A stretch of DNA of 64,000 nt from Rhypophila decipiens (GCA_033297075.1 MU858193.1:34446-98445), one strand, 5' to 3'; positions 21,626 to 33,966 are shown, counted from the stretch's first letter. Notes: generated by a model not told the origin, from the letters alone. A program made the numbers and translations.

Positions 21626-22673
21626 TTACATCCCTTAAAAGCGAGATTGTGTTGTTGTCTCTTGGTAAAGCAACAGTGATGCCGTATGAGGGCGGAAACC
21701 GTGGAGTGGATCCATTTCCACCAAAGTTGTATAATGTGCAACTTTTGAGGAAATGGATCTTATCCTTGATCTCTGCGCTCATGCGGCATTTCTGTTTCTT
21801 TTTAACATCTAGAGCTAGGTTAGCAACGACGACCCAACACGTCTTGGACGTCAAGCAGGCCTTTTCTAAGGAGCATACCGCTCAACCACTGAACCACAGG
21901 CCAAAAGATGACTGCAATCACCGAAAGGCGTGTTCGGCTCAGTGGTATATATGGCTTTGTCCCATACCTTTCATATATGGTATAGTTCGCCGTGGTCGTT
22001 TTTTGATGGGAATAAATAAACAAATGGCTTGGTTCAAGTGTTTCTGTGTCTTCGAGTTATGACATCTCTATAGAATGATAGAACTATGTTCCACTGCTAG
22101 GTATTGAACTTTCAACCTCGAGAAAAGCATGGGTAGTTATAGCTACCCACGTTGAGCTTTATTCTCTCTTTGAAGTTTGACTGCAGTCTGTTTTAATGGC
22201 GACTAGTAAATAAGGGTTAGAATGCTAACAGACCTTCAAGAGAGAATGGTCGCAGATAAGTACAGAGATCATTTAACACATAGAATACTTCAATACAGGA
22301 ATGCCTGGGCTCAGTTCCATCCTATAATGTACGGCCCTGGACCATCGATCCATTTTTACTCTGATAAATTTCAGTTGTTGTTACTAGTTGTGTTAACCCC
22401 CTATCCTGATGTTTACATTCAGGGGTTTGTGGGTTCAGCCGTTGGTATGGTATCCGTACAGTACGTACAATGTACCTCGGCAAACAACAAGCCCAGAAGC
22501 CCACTTGGGAGGCAGTTTCGGGATCGCAACAAAAAAAACATCTTCTAATGAGCAAAACAAGATTTTGCCATCTCCGATTTTAAAAACCTCAACGACGTAA
22601 CAGCCAGGCACAGATGTGCAATGCATTGGCGAAAAGTCCGTGGTGCTGTCATGGACTGGAAATCATAGCCAGC
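21626..22673. other. gene-poor region
   Basis: About 1 kb with no supported gene. Short hairpins occur (for example the GGGTAG...CTACCC stem near 22130-22148) and tRNA A-box-like fragments near 21930, but no complete RNA gene could be folded. Confidence 0.45.
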
Positions 22674-22697
22674 ACAATGACGTCATGACGTCATTGT
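22674..22697. promoter_or_regulatory. 24-bp perfect palindrome holding two overlapping CRE sites
   Basis: The palindrome is ACAA, then TGACGTCA twice sharing the central TGA/TCA overlap, then TTGT. TGACGTCA is the full ATF/CREB-type bZIP site. A second inverted repeat, CCGTAAC-AAG-GTTACGG, lies at 22761-22777. Both sit within 150 bases upstream of the ATG of the ORF at 22819. Binding is inferred only from the motif. Confidence 0.5.
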
Positions 22698-22818
22698 CAG
22701 GCTTGAAGCTTCTTGCCTCACATCGGCTTTAGCGATCACGTCCCGATCTTTGTGCGTCTGCCGTAACAAGGTTACGGATTTATGCACCAGGTATGTATTC
22801 ATATGCCGATAGCTTCCG

Positions 22819-23649
22819 ATGGAACTTTATTCAACCTTGATCTTTCCGTTGTCCCTGAGGCCATGCGTTTTTATTCTATCAGTGGAAAGTACGGAATTTG
22901 GGGATTACGTTGTTGTGGTTTGGTCTCTTGGACTTAATACGGTAGTACTTGCTGTTTGGTTGAGCCGTAGAATTCCGTTCTTCGAAACCGTTGATCACTC
23001 GTTGAGCTGTACAGCATATGATGCCGTGCAATATCTCACGATAGCAGCTCCGATTGCCTTCATGTCCTACCTGCCAACTAGGCTTACCGATAGTTTTGAG
23101 AAACCGGTAACGGCAGCGGGACGTTCACCGATGGACGGACACGGACACGGCATACGGAACGCCCTCGGCGGTTTAACGGTTGATCGGTCCCTGAAGCAAC
23201 ACCTGCAAGCTGACAGCTTCGCAGATCTCCCTGCCAGATCGACAAGAATGGCGATTGTTCTGGAAAACACCACCGTTGCATTCGTTGCCGGGAGATCCGC
23301 CGGACTCGGAGTCTGTTCAATAGGGGGCCCGATGCACCATTTGGGACGCGCTTGTGGGATCGGAGATGCGCTCTTAGCGGCAGGCGGTGTAATCCATGGG
23401 TTCGTTCTGTCGATCACCGTTTTGGTGACAGGCAAGCTGGTTCTTGAAAAGATGGGATTGTGGTTCAGGGATGATCGCGATGTCCACTTTCCCCATTACT
23501 TGACGGCGACACGGCTTAAAGTCAAAATATGTGTAAATGCTGTCATCAAGACCGAGGTCGGGGAGTTTCTTGATCTAGAGAAATATTTCCCAGTAGCACA
23601 TCTCGACAGTCCCCGAGGAATCTTTATCCGGCAAAAGGGGGTGGTGTAA
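22819..23649 (+). CDS. doubtful 276-aa ORF in the gene-poor region
   Basis: Longest uninterrupted frame between 19.7 and 28 kb, opened by ATG, with no recognised family. It shows a hydrophobic N-terminal half (FGDYVVVVWSLGLNTVVLAV) and a second hydrophobic stretch (GGVIHGFVLSITVLVTGK). The opposite strand is also open for 122 codons at 23067-23435, so the frame could be chance or could shadow a minus-strand exon. The best argument for it being real is the pair of palindromes just upstream. No intron signals are needed. Treat as a hypothesis. Confidence 0.2.
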   Translation: MELYSTLIFPLSLRPCVFILSVESTEFGDYVVVVWSLGLNTVVLAVWLSRRIPFFETVDHSLSCTAYDAVQYLTIAAPIAFMSYLPTRLTDSFEKPVTAAGRSPMDGHGHGIRNALGGLTVDRSLKQHLQADSFADLPARSTRMAIVLENTTVAFVAGRSAGLGVCSIGGPMHHLGRACGIGDALLAAGGVIHGFVLSITVLVTGKLVLEKMGLWFRDDRDVHFPHYLTATRLKVKICVNAVIKTEVGEFLDLEKYFPVAHLDSPRGIFIRQKGVV

Positions 23650-26600
23650 TTCCATAGTCCGGCGATAAGATCTCCACGTGGAAAGGTTGGGGAGCGTATC
23701 GTAAAGAACCGTTATCGATCCGTAACGGATTGAAACTACCCGCAAAAATCATGAAAAGAATAGGTCAAGTTGATAGAATCTTCCCCTGCCTTCTTGATAC
23801 TATCCATGAGCGCCAACCTGCCATCGATATACAAGCCTGCCCTCTCGCGAGCTATTTTTGTTCAAGTCAATCGAGATCTCGGTTTTGATATTGCGGCTTC
23901 AATCAAGGACCGGGAAGCTCAGGTGGCTGGGAGTAGTGCTGAAGGCGGGGACTTTCACATGTAGGGTTCTGGCGCGGGGGAAACGGATGGCGGGGTATTT
24001 CTCACCAAGGTGTTTGGGTCTTGGAACAATATGACTCTGCTCCTGAAGGAAGGATCTCGTGGCTGAGGGTAATAATTGTCACTAGATACGCAAACAGCGG
24101 TCAGGACCTGCTGATCTTGAAGCAAGAGACTGATATATCAAGTCTTACAGCGTTATTACCGAGACTCTGAAGAATGCTCATCAGGGATAGAAGATGTGTG
24201 ACGCGATCCCTCATCATGTTCATACTCCATACGGAGTGCAACTTTACCGAAGGCTCGGCCTCTGGGGAAATCCTACAGTGGACCGGGAACATTTTACCCC
24301 TCATTTACAGGGTCTTGTATAGTGTAGCGGGGGCTGACTTCTGGGGGGAGGAGAAGGAAGCAAAACGGAGGTTAGGCACCGTTTTCTGACCCTCCCGGGC
24401 AATTAAGGTGAGTACGAGGTTCGAAACCTGTTATAACTGGACATTGACAGTATCAACTCCTCAATCGTAGCGAGTCGTAGTCATCCTGATAACGAGCACC
24501 CGCCGGCAAGGTTCGGAACCTCGGATCGCTCGTTTGGGAAGGACGCCTGATTACGCGCATATGGCTGGTGATCCGCCCGTCAGCTGCGCGATTGGGGACT
24601 CGTGGGCAGGAACCCGCCATTTCATCTGCTTCCCGCCCCCTTTTCTGGCAAATTACCAATAGCATGTCGCCGACTACCTACCAAAGGACCAAAATGGAAT
24701 CCATCACCAAATTGCTCACGGGCCCATTTTCCTCGCGGCATTTCACATGCCATCTTGGGGGCAGATGCCGGAAGATGAGGACGACTACCGGCTTGGACTC
24801 AATGGCCACAATACACGTGTAAACGTGTAGAGATATGGTGATGGCAGGTGACTAAGAACTCCTCCTCCATGTGTATCACGATTTGATCAACGATACTGTT
24901 TGCTTATCGTACTAGTGAATGATGTGCACCTGCTGCCATAATCTGGTGTCCCCGGGAGCTGCGAGGTTCCTGTTAGTGCCATCTGTCAGAGATGCTCAGC
25001 CCTACAATACTCCCCCATGCTTACGGCATCCGTATCGCTTGCTGCCCATATGTATTCCGTATTGGACTCTGATCTGGCAGGCTCAAGAAGACGGCCCGAG
25101 ATTGTCTACCAGTTAAATGCACTGGCCAGGCTAGCCACTGGCCAAAGCACAAGCTTCGAGAACCAATCCGTACTGGTACCCAGCGACTGGCGTGGCATGT
25201 TGAGGGGCCGCCTCGTGGAGCACGCGCTATCAACTGTTGGGCAGCACCACCGGCCACTGATGGATCATGGAACACATGGAAGTGAACCACGAAAGCTCCC
25301 GTGTCACGAGAAATGGCCCGTCGCAATTGCGAACAGAGGTTCTGGAACGACCATTCTGTTCTTGATATTGTACTCGGTCCTCACGTTGGGTTCACCGACA
25401 GATCTTCCAGGCTGTCACACACTTCTGGAGAAGCTGACAACCCCTTTTGGCATGTATCGAATGGCGGCCAATGCCCAGTCGGTCGGCGATGCACCCACAA
25501 TGTAATCGTCGGCTCACAGCCACTCAGCTGCCACACCATCGTCCGAAACGGGGCAATCATGGCGACCTCGAGAGCTTGCTGTCCCGAGCTCCGTGTCGTG
25601 GCATTTCTGGCCACGTTGGGACCTATGGGTGATTCAGTGACATGCCGTGGTAAATTGTGTAAATGCGTCCAGGCCGCCGACCAAGACAGTTGAACTATCA
25701 AGAATTCGGGCATCTAGGGAATGTCACGAACCGCTTTGGTAGGCGTACAGATGGAATATCACATTATTTCCGACATGTAGTGTAGTAATTACAAGTGTCA
25801 AGTGGTGATATTGTGTCAGCGACCTGTCTATATCAAGACTCATCGTCCTCCGTGACAACTCGGTTCCTGAACCCGATTTATCTTATCGCACCGTATTTCG
25901 TATCACCTCGAAAAAGGAACTCAGATCTCACCCCAACTCATCTGTTACACAAAGTAGCCACTGAGAGTCGATCCATCCGAAGACCGCACACAAGGCAATC
26001 TTTCACCGACATCGCCACGGGAACCCAAGCCTCGTCAGTCATTGTGCTTGAACCAGACTCAACAGTCCATTGTCGGATATAACAAACTTGACAAGGAGCT
26101 CCTGCGTCATATATCAAGCAAGGTCAACTGCTGTTCATACGAAACACTTCTACACATCGCCGATATCCATCTAAATAAAGAGACCCAGATAGATCTGTCT
26201 CAGCTCATCGACTGCCCATCGACTTATACTTCCCAGCCAGTTTGGACCGTTTTCCTTGGCTGCACCCCTGAATCCACCGCCCACCGTTCCGAAAAGAACA
26301 TCGTTATCCGTACACGTACGGATACCTCCGCAACAAAGGCGGTATTCCGGGCTCCGCTACTGTTTCGGCACACAAATCCCTGGAACATCGGCATTGACTT
26401 CGAATCTTCGGCATCAGACTCCCCATCGAAACTGCTGGAAGAACCCCAACAGATTTTACTTGGTCCCTCATCCCAAGCCGTCGCTATTTACAGACGTGGA
26501 CGTGGAGGTCCGAAGCGGAATCTGCATCTGCATCAAGCTGTCTGATTACGTCTTCTTCTGTCAATACAAGGTTAGTGCTTCTTTTACCTGTCGAAACACA

Positions 26601-26800
26601 CATGGCGCAAACTTGCGGGTGGCGGGCGGCAACTGTTCCGTCCGTTCAGGTCAATCGCCCACCGTTTTGGGGCGAACCGGTCGGATGGATTCAAGATTTG
26701 CTGCACTCCACAACGTCATACACTGAATAATTGTCAGCTTGTTTTTCACTGTTCTTTACGTCTCGTAATCCATTCGAACCAGATGCGGTCAGAATGTAAT
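23650..26800. other. gene-poor region
   Basis: About 3.1 kb in which I see only short open frames without domains or consistent splice signals. The longest is a 162-codon plus-strand frame at 25017-25505, with an overlapping minus-strand frame at 25381-25713. Neither resembles a known family. Confidence 0.4.
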
Positions 26801-28219
26801 CAAGCGATTTTCCTGTCCTCGGCTTCGTGGTATTTCTAATATCTATTGTCTATATATTCCCAGCTCGCCGCGCTAACTCGGTCGCTTTTGCGATTCCAAT
26901 ACAGAAGGGTCTCGACCTTACAACAGCCTCAACTAATCAATACGGTGTTACCCCTATTAATAACAAGACACCAATAATATCGCAACGCGCCCTTCTTCTC
27001 CGCAACCACAATAATATTCGCTACCACCTACACGTATCGCTGTCTGACACAGGCCTCGACGCCTGCAGAGCTCCTGCATCGACTACCCCTATCGAGGCCG
27101 AGACCTGTCTTGGACTTTGCGACATCAGCACCAACAAGACGGTCCAGAAGCCAGAGAAGCAGCCCCGAGCGCCCAACCCGTCGCATCGTTGCACGGACGA
27201 GCGACCGCCGTCCGTTTTCATTTCTTCAACGACACCTAGACCCCGGATCCTCGAGGCTCCCACCCTCCATCAGACGCTACCCCGCGCATTCATCCCAAGT
27301 TCCAGCAGAACGTCGACCGCATCGTTACGAGAGGCCACGACAAATACCCCGCGTTCATTACGCCCGGTCGAACTCTGTTAGTAGTGAGAGAGGCGTCAGC
27401 GTCAGCATTCAGCATCGACCTGCCCTGCCCTATTCGAGCAGACGCGACAGGCTGTCTTCGGTCCCCAGCCACCGAGATTCGATTTAAAGAAAGCAGCCCG
27501 TCTGCCTCTTGTGTCTTGGGTTCTCGACTTTTTTTGACTTTGATCTACTCTGCAACCTGCAATATCAGCATTCTGCCCGGTCATTTTTGCTGGCGCAACA
27601 CCAGTTAAGCTTTTTGGGACCGCGGCAACTCGTCTTGTTTGGGGCGACCCATTTTAGGGGGCCTTAGTTTATTTGGTTTCCGTTTGCCGTTTCCCTGCCT
27701 TCTTTGCTTGCGTGTTGCTCGCTTGCTGGTCAAGCTTGCCGCCCTGTTTTTCCTTGACTCCTGTCGTGTCTTGTGTCACCTTTAGGCCACCCGCCACGGT
27801 CACGACGCATACCCGAGCCTCCTTCTGCTGCTGCCACGAGAACAAGGCCGCAGGAAACGGGTTCAAGATTGACCAACACAAAGTGACCCCAGCTAGGACG
27901 CCTTTTTCGCCGCATCCAGCTCCTCAGCTTATTTAGTCAGAGCTGCCCCCCCTCTGGCATCGAGAACAAAGGATCAATAGTTATTTTTACCGGCATTATT
28001 ACCTCTCCCGTTCTTATTACCGGCATTATTTCCTTTCCCATTCGACAAACATTTCGCCTAACTCCGTATCCGACCTGCTCCGTGAACAAAGGACCTCGAT
28101 CGCGGCGACACACAACTCACTTCAGCTGTCATCGCCTTCCTAGTGGGGAAATTCCCGAATAGGAAGTCTACAAACCATAGCGGCACCATCCATCACGACA
28201 AGGCGCTTGTTCTTATTTA
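26801..28219 (+). promoter_or_regulatory. probable long promoter/5' leader of the 181-aa gene
   Basis: Pyrimidine-rich and CA-rich sequence typical of fungal promoters and transcribed leaders, with CT tracts around 27640-27800 and 28000-28110. Several open frames of 60-180 codons lie here, for example 26827-27381 and 27110-27487. The second reads as Arg/Ser/Pro-rich, which often simply reflects C-rich leader DNA. No domain is seen. Confidence 0.35.
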
Positions 28220-28765
28220 ATGTCCACCACTCATAAGCCGCGTCCCACCCCACGCTCGACTCAATCCTCTGTTGTTGCTGCCACCATCAACGCCAACAAC
28301 AACTCACGATATTGCGTCTACACAGGACGCACTATCGCTGCACCACAGTCTGCGACGAACAGGACATCATCATCACAGACCATGTCTTCACCACAGTCAT
28401 CACACAACGGCCGGGGCGCCTCACAGGCGTACATGACCATGCCGAACCTCTACATGGCCGAGTCCACCGACAGCGAAATCGACCTGGACAGCGCATCTTG
28501 GATGGTAACGACAGTGATCGAGGACGACGATCTCATGTTTGGCGGCAAACCACTCAGCGCATGGTACGAGGAGGACCGGAGGCGGCTCAGCACGGGCGAC
28601 GAGGAGGAGGAGGAGCCCAGGGGTCGGCAACGCGAGAGGGTTAGGGTTGAGACGGTGACCCATCACCATCATTACCACCATCACCACCACACCGACGGCA
28701 ACCGACATCAACACCAACACCACGTCCAACACCATGCGAAAAAAGGAAAAGAGATGAAGCAATAA
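28220..28765 (+). CDS. small acidic, His-tailed hypothetical protein, 181 aa
   Basis: Single exon from ATG 28220 to TAA. No signal peptide or membrane span, and the family is not recognised. The first 70 residues are Ser/Thr/Asn-rich and likely disordered; an internal ATG at MSSPQSSHN is an alternative start. The middle is a compact acidic core (DSEIDLDSASWMVTTVIEDD followed by LMFGGKPLSAWYEEDRRRLS) that looks like a short conserved motif. The tail combines a Glu run, an Arg-rich patch and a His/Gln-rich end (VTHHHHYHHHHH). A preceding leader of about 1.4 kb suggests regulated expression. The His stretch could bind metal, but this is inference from composition. Confidence 0.65.
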   Translation: MSTTHKPRPTPRSTQSSVVAATINANNNSRYCVYTGRTIAAPQSATNRTSSSQTMSSPQSSHNGRGASQAYMTMPNLYMAESTDSEIDLDSASWMVTTVIEDDDLMFGGKPLSAWYEEDRRRLSTGDEEEEEPRGRQRERVRVETVTHHHHYHHHHHTDGNRHQHQHHVQHHAKKGKEMKQ

Positions 28766-30727
28766 GTTTGGGCTATCAATCAGTTTCGGTTGCACCTGCA
28801 GACTGCATATGACAAGTGGTTTGCCCCTGCATCCAGTCAACCAGCTACCAAGCTCCGTATCTGCCAGGATCCGAGTACCACGACAGCGACAGACAACACA
28901 CACGGCATGCGTCGCCCCGCCCCGCCCCCGATGGCCTTGGAATTTCCAAATATCCCCATCGACATCAGTAATTATAACATCTCTCTCTTTTTGGATGTCT
29001 CAAGTCAGGTTTTGAGCCGACACGGTACCGGGACAGCCAATCGGGGCGGTTCGTCTTGCGAATGAAGTTCAACTCACGGGCGCACGACAGGACCACACCG
29101 AGCTATTGCGTGAAGGAGGGGCGTACGACATGTCACGATCGCCGGCCGGCCGCTATTTTACTTTTAAATGTCCTGCATCGGCCATCATGGCGGCCGTGGC
29201 ACCTGCCTCTATCCATCATGGTTTGAGTGGCCCCGTGCCGACCCGACCCGACCCGATGTCTCTGCCCGGCCGAGACAGTCATGCACCCGGCGGTCCGCGA
29301 TCCATCACCGCAACCCGTCGCTACCCGGTCGGTCGGACCTGGCTTTTTACTTTCACCAATCCTGGCTGTGACAAACATCAGCAACCAAAGCATCTGCATC
29401 ACCGACACTGATACCAACACTTCATCTCTTCATCTCTCATCTCTTGCCTCTTTTCGTATTTCCACGTGGCCGGCGTTTTTGATACCTATCCATCTCTTTT
29501 TATACCAGTCGTTGCATTTTGGTCGGTCGCAATTGCATTTCAGGCATTGCACTTACATTTGGGTTTTCTCATAAGATCTAGAAGACATACTCATTACATC
29601 TCAAACATTGAGTAACATGGTGGCTTCAAACGCATCACATCATGGTCATATTTTGGCAGCCGTCTCTCTCGCTTTCTTTTGGAGAGAGACAATTGGGAGG
29701 AAGGACATTTATTTTCTTTGTAGTTCCGTCATTTAGACAGCATCTACCATGGCTGTCTGCCTCGGTTAGGATAGGGGATGGGATCAGATCTTATCATAAT
29801 ATAAATGAAGTTGATTGACGCTCATTATTTGCACATACATCTGCTTGTTAGTATACCATTGCTGTTCTTTGCCGGCTGAGTAAGAAAGTCCATCTCTTCT
29901 GCCTGCCCAGGTTCGTAGACAAACGCTGTAAGTCATGGAGTTTACTTTTACCCCCGATTGCCCGAAATTGACCACCCTCCGACACGGTACACCTCGGCTC
30001 GTTACCCGTATGAAGTATCAAGAAAGCTGCACCATATACAAGGAAGGGGTCTCCAGCTTCTACCAGGTCGCCAGGCACCTACGCTTCGAATGTGGCAGTA
30101 TTACTTCCATTGAGATTCCAGAAGATAGACCCAAACAGGGTACTCAACTGGCCGCCTCATGTTCTGTGTGAGTTCATATCGACCTACCTACCTAGCTACC
30201 TCATATCTTCCCGCTCACAAGATCCAGGCGCTTGTCCAGGCCTGGTTAAATCATTTTTAAATATCAGTGTATATTAACCACATCATTTAGGCAGACTACC
30301 ATACGACCCGCGGACGAATCACGTGGCACCCCTCGGCCGACTCCCGCTGCTTTTGAGTGTGTCCCTGGATATTTGTCTAGACCCTCGCAGGAGGCGGTAG
30401 CACATGGATCAATCTACCCATAGGCGTTATGGAAGTCGGTGGTAGATTTATTGTCTTCCCGTTCTGCCTGTTGATATAATCGTATCTTGGGTTGGCTTGC
30501 CGCTGGTTTTTATTACGATGGAAGCGTTCCAAATACATGGGATTTTCCACTTTCTGGTTTCTTCAGTTCTCTAATTTTTCGTGGCAGACTTGTTGCAATC
30601 TTTGAACCATTTAGTTCACTGGGAGACAGCACACCGCTTGTCCCTTCGTTCAGTCACTTCACTTGTTTTACCTTTTGCCAGGCTCATTCCCTCACCATTG
30701 ATCACCAACTCACTCGAAACAACAAAG
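28766..30727. other. intergenic region upstream of the DUF1996 gene
   Basis: About 2 kb with no supported gene. A CpG-containing patch lies at about 28910-29300. A TACC repeat (cctacctacctagctacc) occurs near 30182-30201. The last 250 bases are pyrimidine-rich leader for the gene starting at 30728. Confidence 0.5.
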
Positions 30728-32052
30728 ATGGCCCGCCTCATCACTCTCCTCGTCGGGGCTCTCCCATTAACCTCCACCGTGTCCGCCGCCATCCTCCCAC
30801 GACAAACCCCATTCGACCCCAGCGCAGTCAACATCCCCCCCATGCTGCGATTCGAATGCTCCCAACTAGTCATAGACCGAATCGACCCCCTCGTGAACCC
30901 AGGCTCGATCCCCTCCCCACACCTGCACCAAATCGTCGGCGGAAACTCCTTCAACGCAACCCTCTCCCACGACCTCGTCACACAATCCACCTGTACCTCT
31001 TGCGTATTTTCTCAAGATTTCTCAAATTACTGGACTGCAGTCCTCTATTTTCGCGCTCGAAACGGCACATTCCGTCGCGTCCCCCAGGGCGTCTCGGAGG
31101 GGTTAAGAGGTCACGGCGGGATAACAGTGTACTACATTCCCCCGTATGATGGGGTTACTGAGGTCACTGCTTTTAGGCCGGGATTCAGGATGTTGGTCGG
31201 CGACGCTACGCTTCGGCAACCGGCGGAGAAGAGCAAGCATGATCCCAAGGTGTGTCATCGGTGTATGCCAAAGACGGGCGATTGGAGCAATTTAAACTGT
31301 GATAAGCCGGATACGGACGAACTACCGGGAAAGTTTTGCGAGGGCGGGATAAGGAGTGTGATTACCTTTCCGACTTGTTGGGATGGGGTAAATTTGGATA
31401 GTGTGGATCATAAAAGCCATGTTGCGTATCCGGTTGAAGGGACTATCATGACGGAGGGGGGAGGGAAATGTCCTGATACTCATCCGGTCAAGATTCCGCA
31501 GGTTATGTATGAGGTTATTTGGAATGTAAGTCTTTTTCGTACTGTTTTTCCTTGTTCGTCTTCTTTTGGTCCGTTCTCTTGTCTTGGTGGTTTGCTGTTT
31601 TTAGTGCTTGGTTTGTTGATGGTCTTGAGAGGAAAGTGACAGACTGCTAACTCGTCACAAATTGTTTACCTGGATAGACCACGATTTTCAACGACAAAGA
31701 TATCTGGCCAGAGGACGGGTCCCAGCCGTTTGTGTGGAGTACAGGTGACGAGCACGGCTACTCCCAACACGGCGACTACGTCTTTGGCTGGAAAGGCGAT
31801 GCCCTCCAGCGGGCCATGACACAGAGCTCCAAGTGCTTCGGCGACGTGTGCGACGGCGTGCTCGAGCGTCAGACGGATGAGCAGGCCATGGCTTGTACCA
31901 AGGAACGGGCGGTGGATGAGGATGTTGATCAGTGTAAGTTTCTCTGTCCCTAGATGATGTGGCGAGCTTTGTGGTATTTCAATTGGGCATGTAACTGACC
32001 GAGTGCTTTTGATACAGGGCTGACGCATCTTCCTGGGAGTGTGGGGATGTAA
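30728..32052 (+). CDS. secreted DUF1996 protein
   Basis: Three exons: 30728-31525, 31678-31933 and 32018-32052. The introns are gtaagt...tag (152 nt, phase 0) and gtaagt...cag (84 nt, phase 1). The product is about 362 residues with a signal peptide (MARLITLLVGALPLTSTVSA) and an LPRQT propeptide-like junction. DUF1996 hallmarks are present: LRFECSQLVIDRIDPLVNPG, SPHLHQIVGGNSFN, a CTSC pair, the YWTAVLYF block, the ITFPTCWDGVNLDS-type motif, and the final GDYVFGWKGDALQRAM segment. Cys pairs (CHRCMP, CFGDVC) suggest disulphides in the secreted form. Family members are extracellular or wall-associated; some carry WSC domains, absent here. The function is unknown. The ATG in caaagATGGCC was preferred because upstream in-frame codons lack a signal peptide. 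Confidence 0.9.
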
Positions 32053-32188
32053 GATTGTCCATGTTTGAGCTGGGAGGAAATGAAGTCGCGTTAATAGCAT
32101 CTTCAGGGAAAAGAAACTTTTATAGATTGATTCGAGTACAGTCCTTTAATCATCACTACAAACAATTTCTCGCTCCAAGGCAGTGCTC

Positions 32189-33782
32189 TCACTCAACCTC
32201 GAGTCCATGAAATTTCCCCTCCGTCACCCTCGGCGTGACATAGGTAATCTCAATCCCAGCTCTTTTAACCTCGTCCAAGTCTCGAACCCTATTGATCCTA
32301 GCCCAAGGCCACACCTCGACACCCTTTGGCTTCATGCGCTCCGGTACAGGTCTATAATCAAGATGTACATGTCTCAGCGACGCCTTGGGTTGCCCCCTCG
32401 CAGCATCCAAAACCAACTCTCGTAGCCAATTCTCTTGCTCCTCCCCAAAGCTGGCTAGACTTTGGCTGCCCATCCGTGAAATTTGGTCGAAGCAAAGTGT
32501 GAACCTTTTGAGCTTAGGTGCGCTTAGAATAGCAGCGTGACCCTCGTTGATCGGCAAATGTGATGTCCAACTACCGTCGCTAGTTCTGGTATCGACTTCA
32601 ATGTCCCAGTACGAGAGGGTTAGTTCCTCGAGGCTTGTAAACCCAGAAAGATTGACCGTTTCTAGGTTCCCGCCGTGCCCGGTGTAGAGGATGCCGATGT
32701 CGATGGTGCGGAGAGTTCGGGCTTGGTGGCGCAAGAGAGAAAAGATTGTGGGCAAGGACCAGCCTGCATTCCAGTCGCCATGATCGCGGTAGCGGAGCTC
32801 AAAGGTAAACTTTACGAGGTTAAGGGGCTGTCGGAGAAACCAGTCCAAGTTTGGGGGGTCGTCTTCGAAACCGTCGTGGAAGCTGATTGATGTAAGAGAG
32901 GGCGGTGGAAGTGTAATCTGTTCAGATTTTGTTAGTTGATTTTGCTTAGTGGATGTCAGAATTGATGAAATGAACGAGGTGGTGAACCTGAAGAGGCGGA
33001 AACTTGTCAGCGTAGTCAATGCGTCCTCGCCGGCGACCAGCTTCCTGGACGGCCAAAGACTCCAAGTTGGGCAGCTTTCTGATGATTCCGTAGTAGAGGT
33101 CTGGAAGAAGTATATGCTGCCCATCCTGAATCATGAGCTTCCGTACTTGTTGTAAATGGACCAAATTCTTGGAAACGGCGGCGAGTACATCGTCGTTGCC
33201 CAGCTCGTCGTCGTAATAGAGGTCAAGCTTGGTGATGTTGCAGAGCCAAGTGAACATGTTCCTCACGACGCTTTGCATGAGAATGGGGTTGGGAGCAACA
33301 TAAGGATCCTCATCCTCACAGAAACGAAGTTTCAGTTTCAGACGCAATGTTCGGCAGTGGTTTCGGAGCGATGGGCTTTCCATAAGCGTGCGATACAGGA
33401 GATGTGGGGGTGAACCCGAGCGCGCTCTCCACCAGGCTGGGATGGGACGATTCCCAGCTTCCTTGTTGACCACCTCCTGCCCAACCTGCTTACCGTGGTA
33501 ATGCGTAATATGATCCCACTTGAATTTCTGGTCCACATAATCCAGGTTCACCGTTTCGTAGAGAATCTGGCTTGCGATGGCGTGGAAACGGCGCGAGACG
33601 CGAGCCAGCCGTGCGAGTGCGGTGTGGGCGTATTCACTGGGGTTGGTGTCATAATCAGATATTCGGGCTATAAGGTACCTCTGCTTGCGTTTTGCAACCA
33701 GGGTGACAAGCTCGTAGACGACGTCAAGCAGCACTTCGTCTGGCAGCCTCAGAATGTGCGCGGGCTGTGTGGCGTGCTCCAT
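32189..33782 (-). CDS. F-box protein
   Basis: Predicted substrate receptor of an SCF ubiquitin ligase. Two exons: 33782-32988 and 32917-32189, with a 70-nt phase-0 intron (gttcac...acag) joining FPPLQ to ITLPPP. The F-box-like region follows the start I chose (MEHATQPAHILRLPDEVLLD) and continues to ARLARVSRRFHAIASQILYE, about 45 residues. Downstream are irregular leucine-rich segments (LRLKLKLRF, ITKLDLYYDDE, LPNLESLAV, LEELTLSYWDIEVD, KLKRFTLCF) that would form the substrate-binding face. The frame stays open further upstream to 33977, but that extension overlaps the 3' end of the DUF3433 gene and has no domain, so the ATG at 33782 is preferred. The substrate is unknown. Confidence 0.85.
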
Positions 33783-33966
33783 GATGCTTCCAAGGATCTG
33801 TTTTGACACATGTCCAGGTAAAGTCGAAGCCCTGAGATTTTGATGAGGGGTTTTGGTATTTATATTACCACGGAAGAGCTTGTTGGAGCTGCACGGCTGC
33901 GCCACCGACTGTTGGCGGGACTCGGGAGCATATGGTAGGGTTCCATTCGGAAGACCCAAACCACCC

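Noticed and set aside
21905..21995. A-box-like GGCTCAGTGGTATATATGG
   Set aside because: No matching B box or acceptor stem at the right distance; no cloverleaf.
22060..22200. tRNA-like A and B boxes on the minus strand (GCTCAACGTGGGTAG ... AGTTCAATACC)
   Set aside because: The T stem and acceptor stem do not pair. The motif is explained by two small inverted repeats.
22758..22780. CCGTAACAAGG resembling the conserved 3' end of small-subunit rRNA
   Set aside because: Only about 11 bases match, with no rRNA sequence on either side. It is part of a local inverted repeat.
25017..25713. overlapping 162- and 110-codon frames on opposite strands
   Set aside because: No domains, no splice signals linking them to other exons, and both strands equally open, as expected by chance at this GC content.
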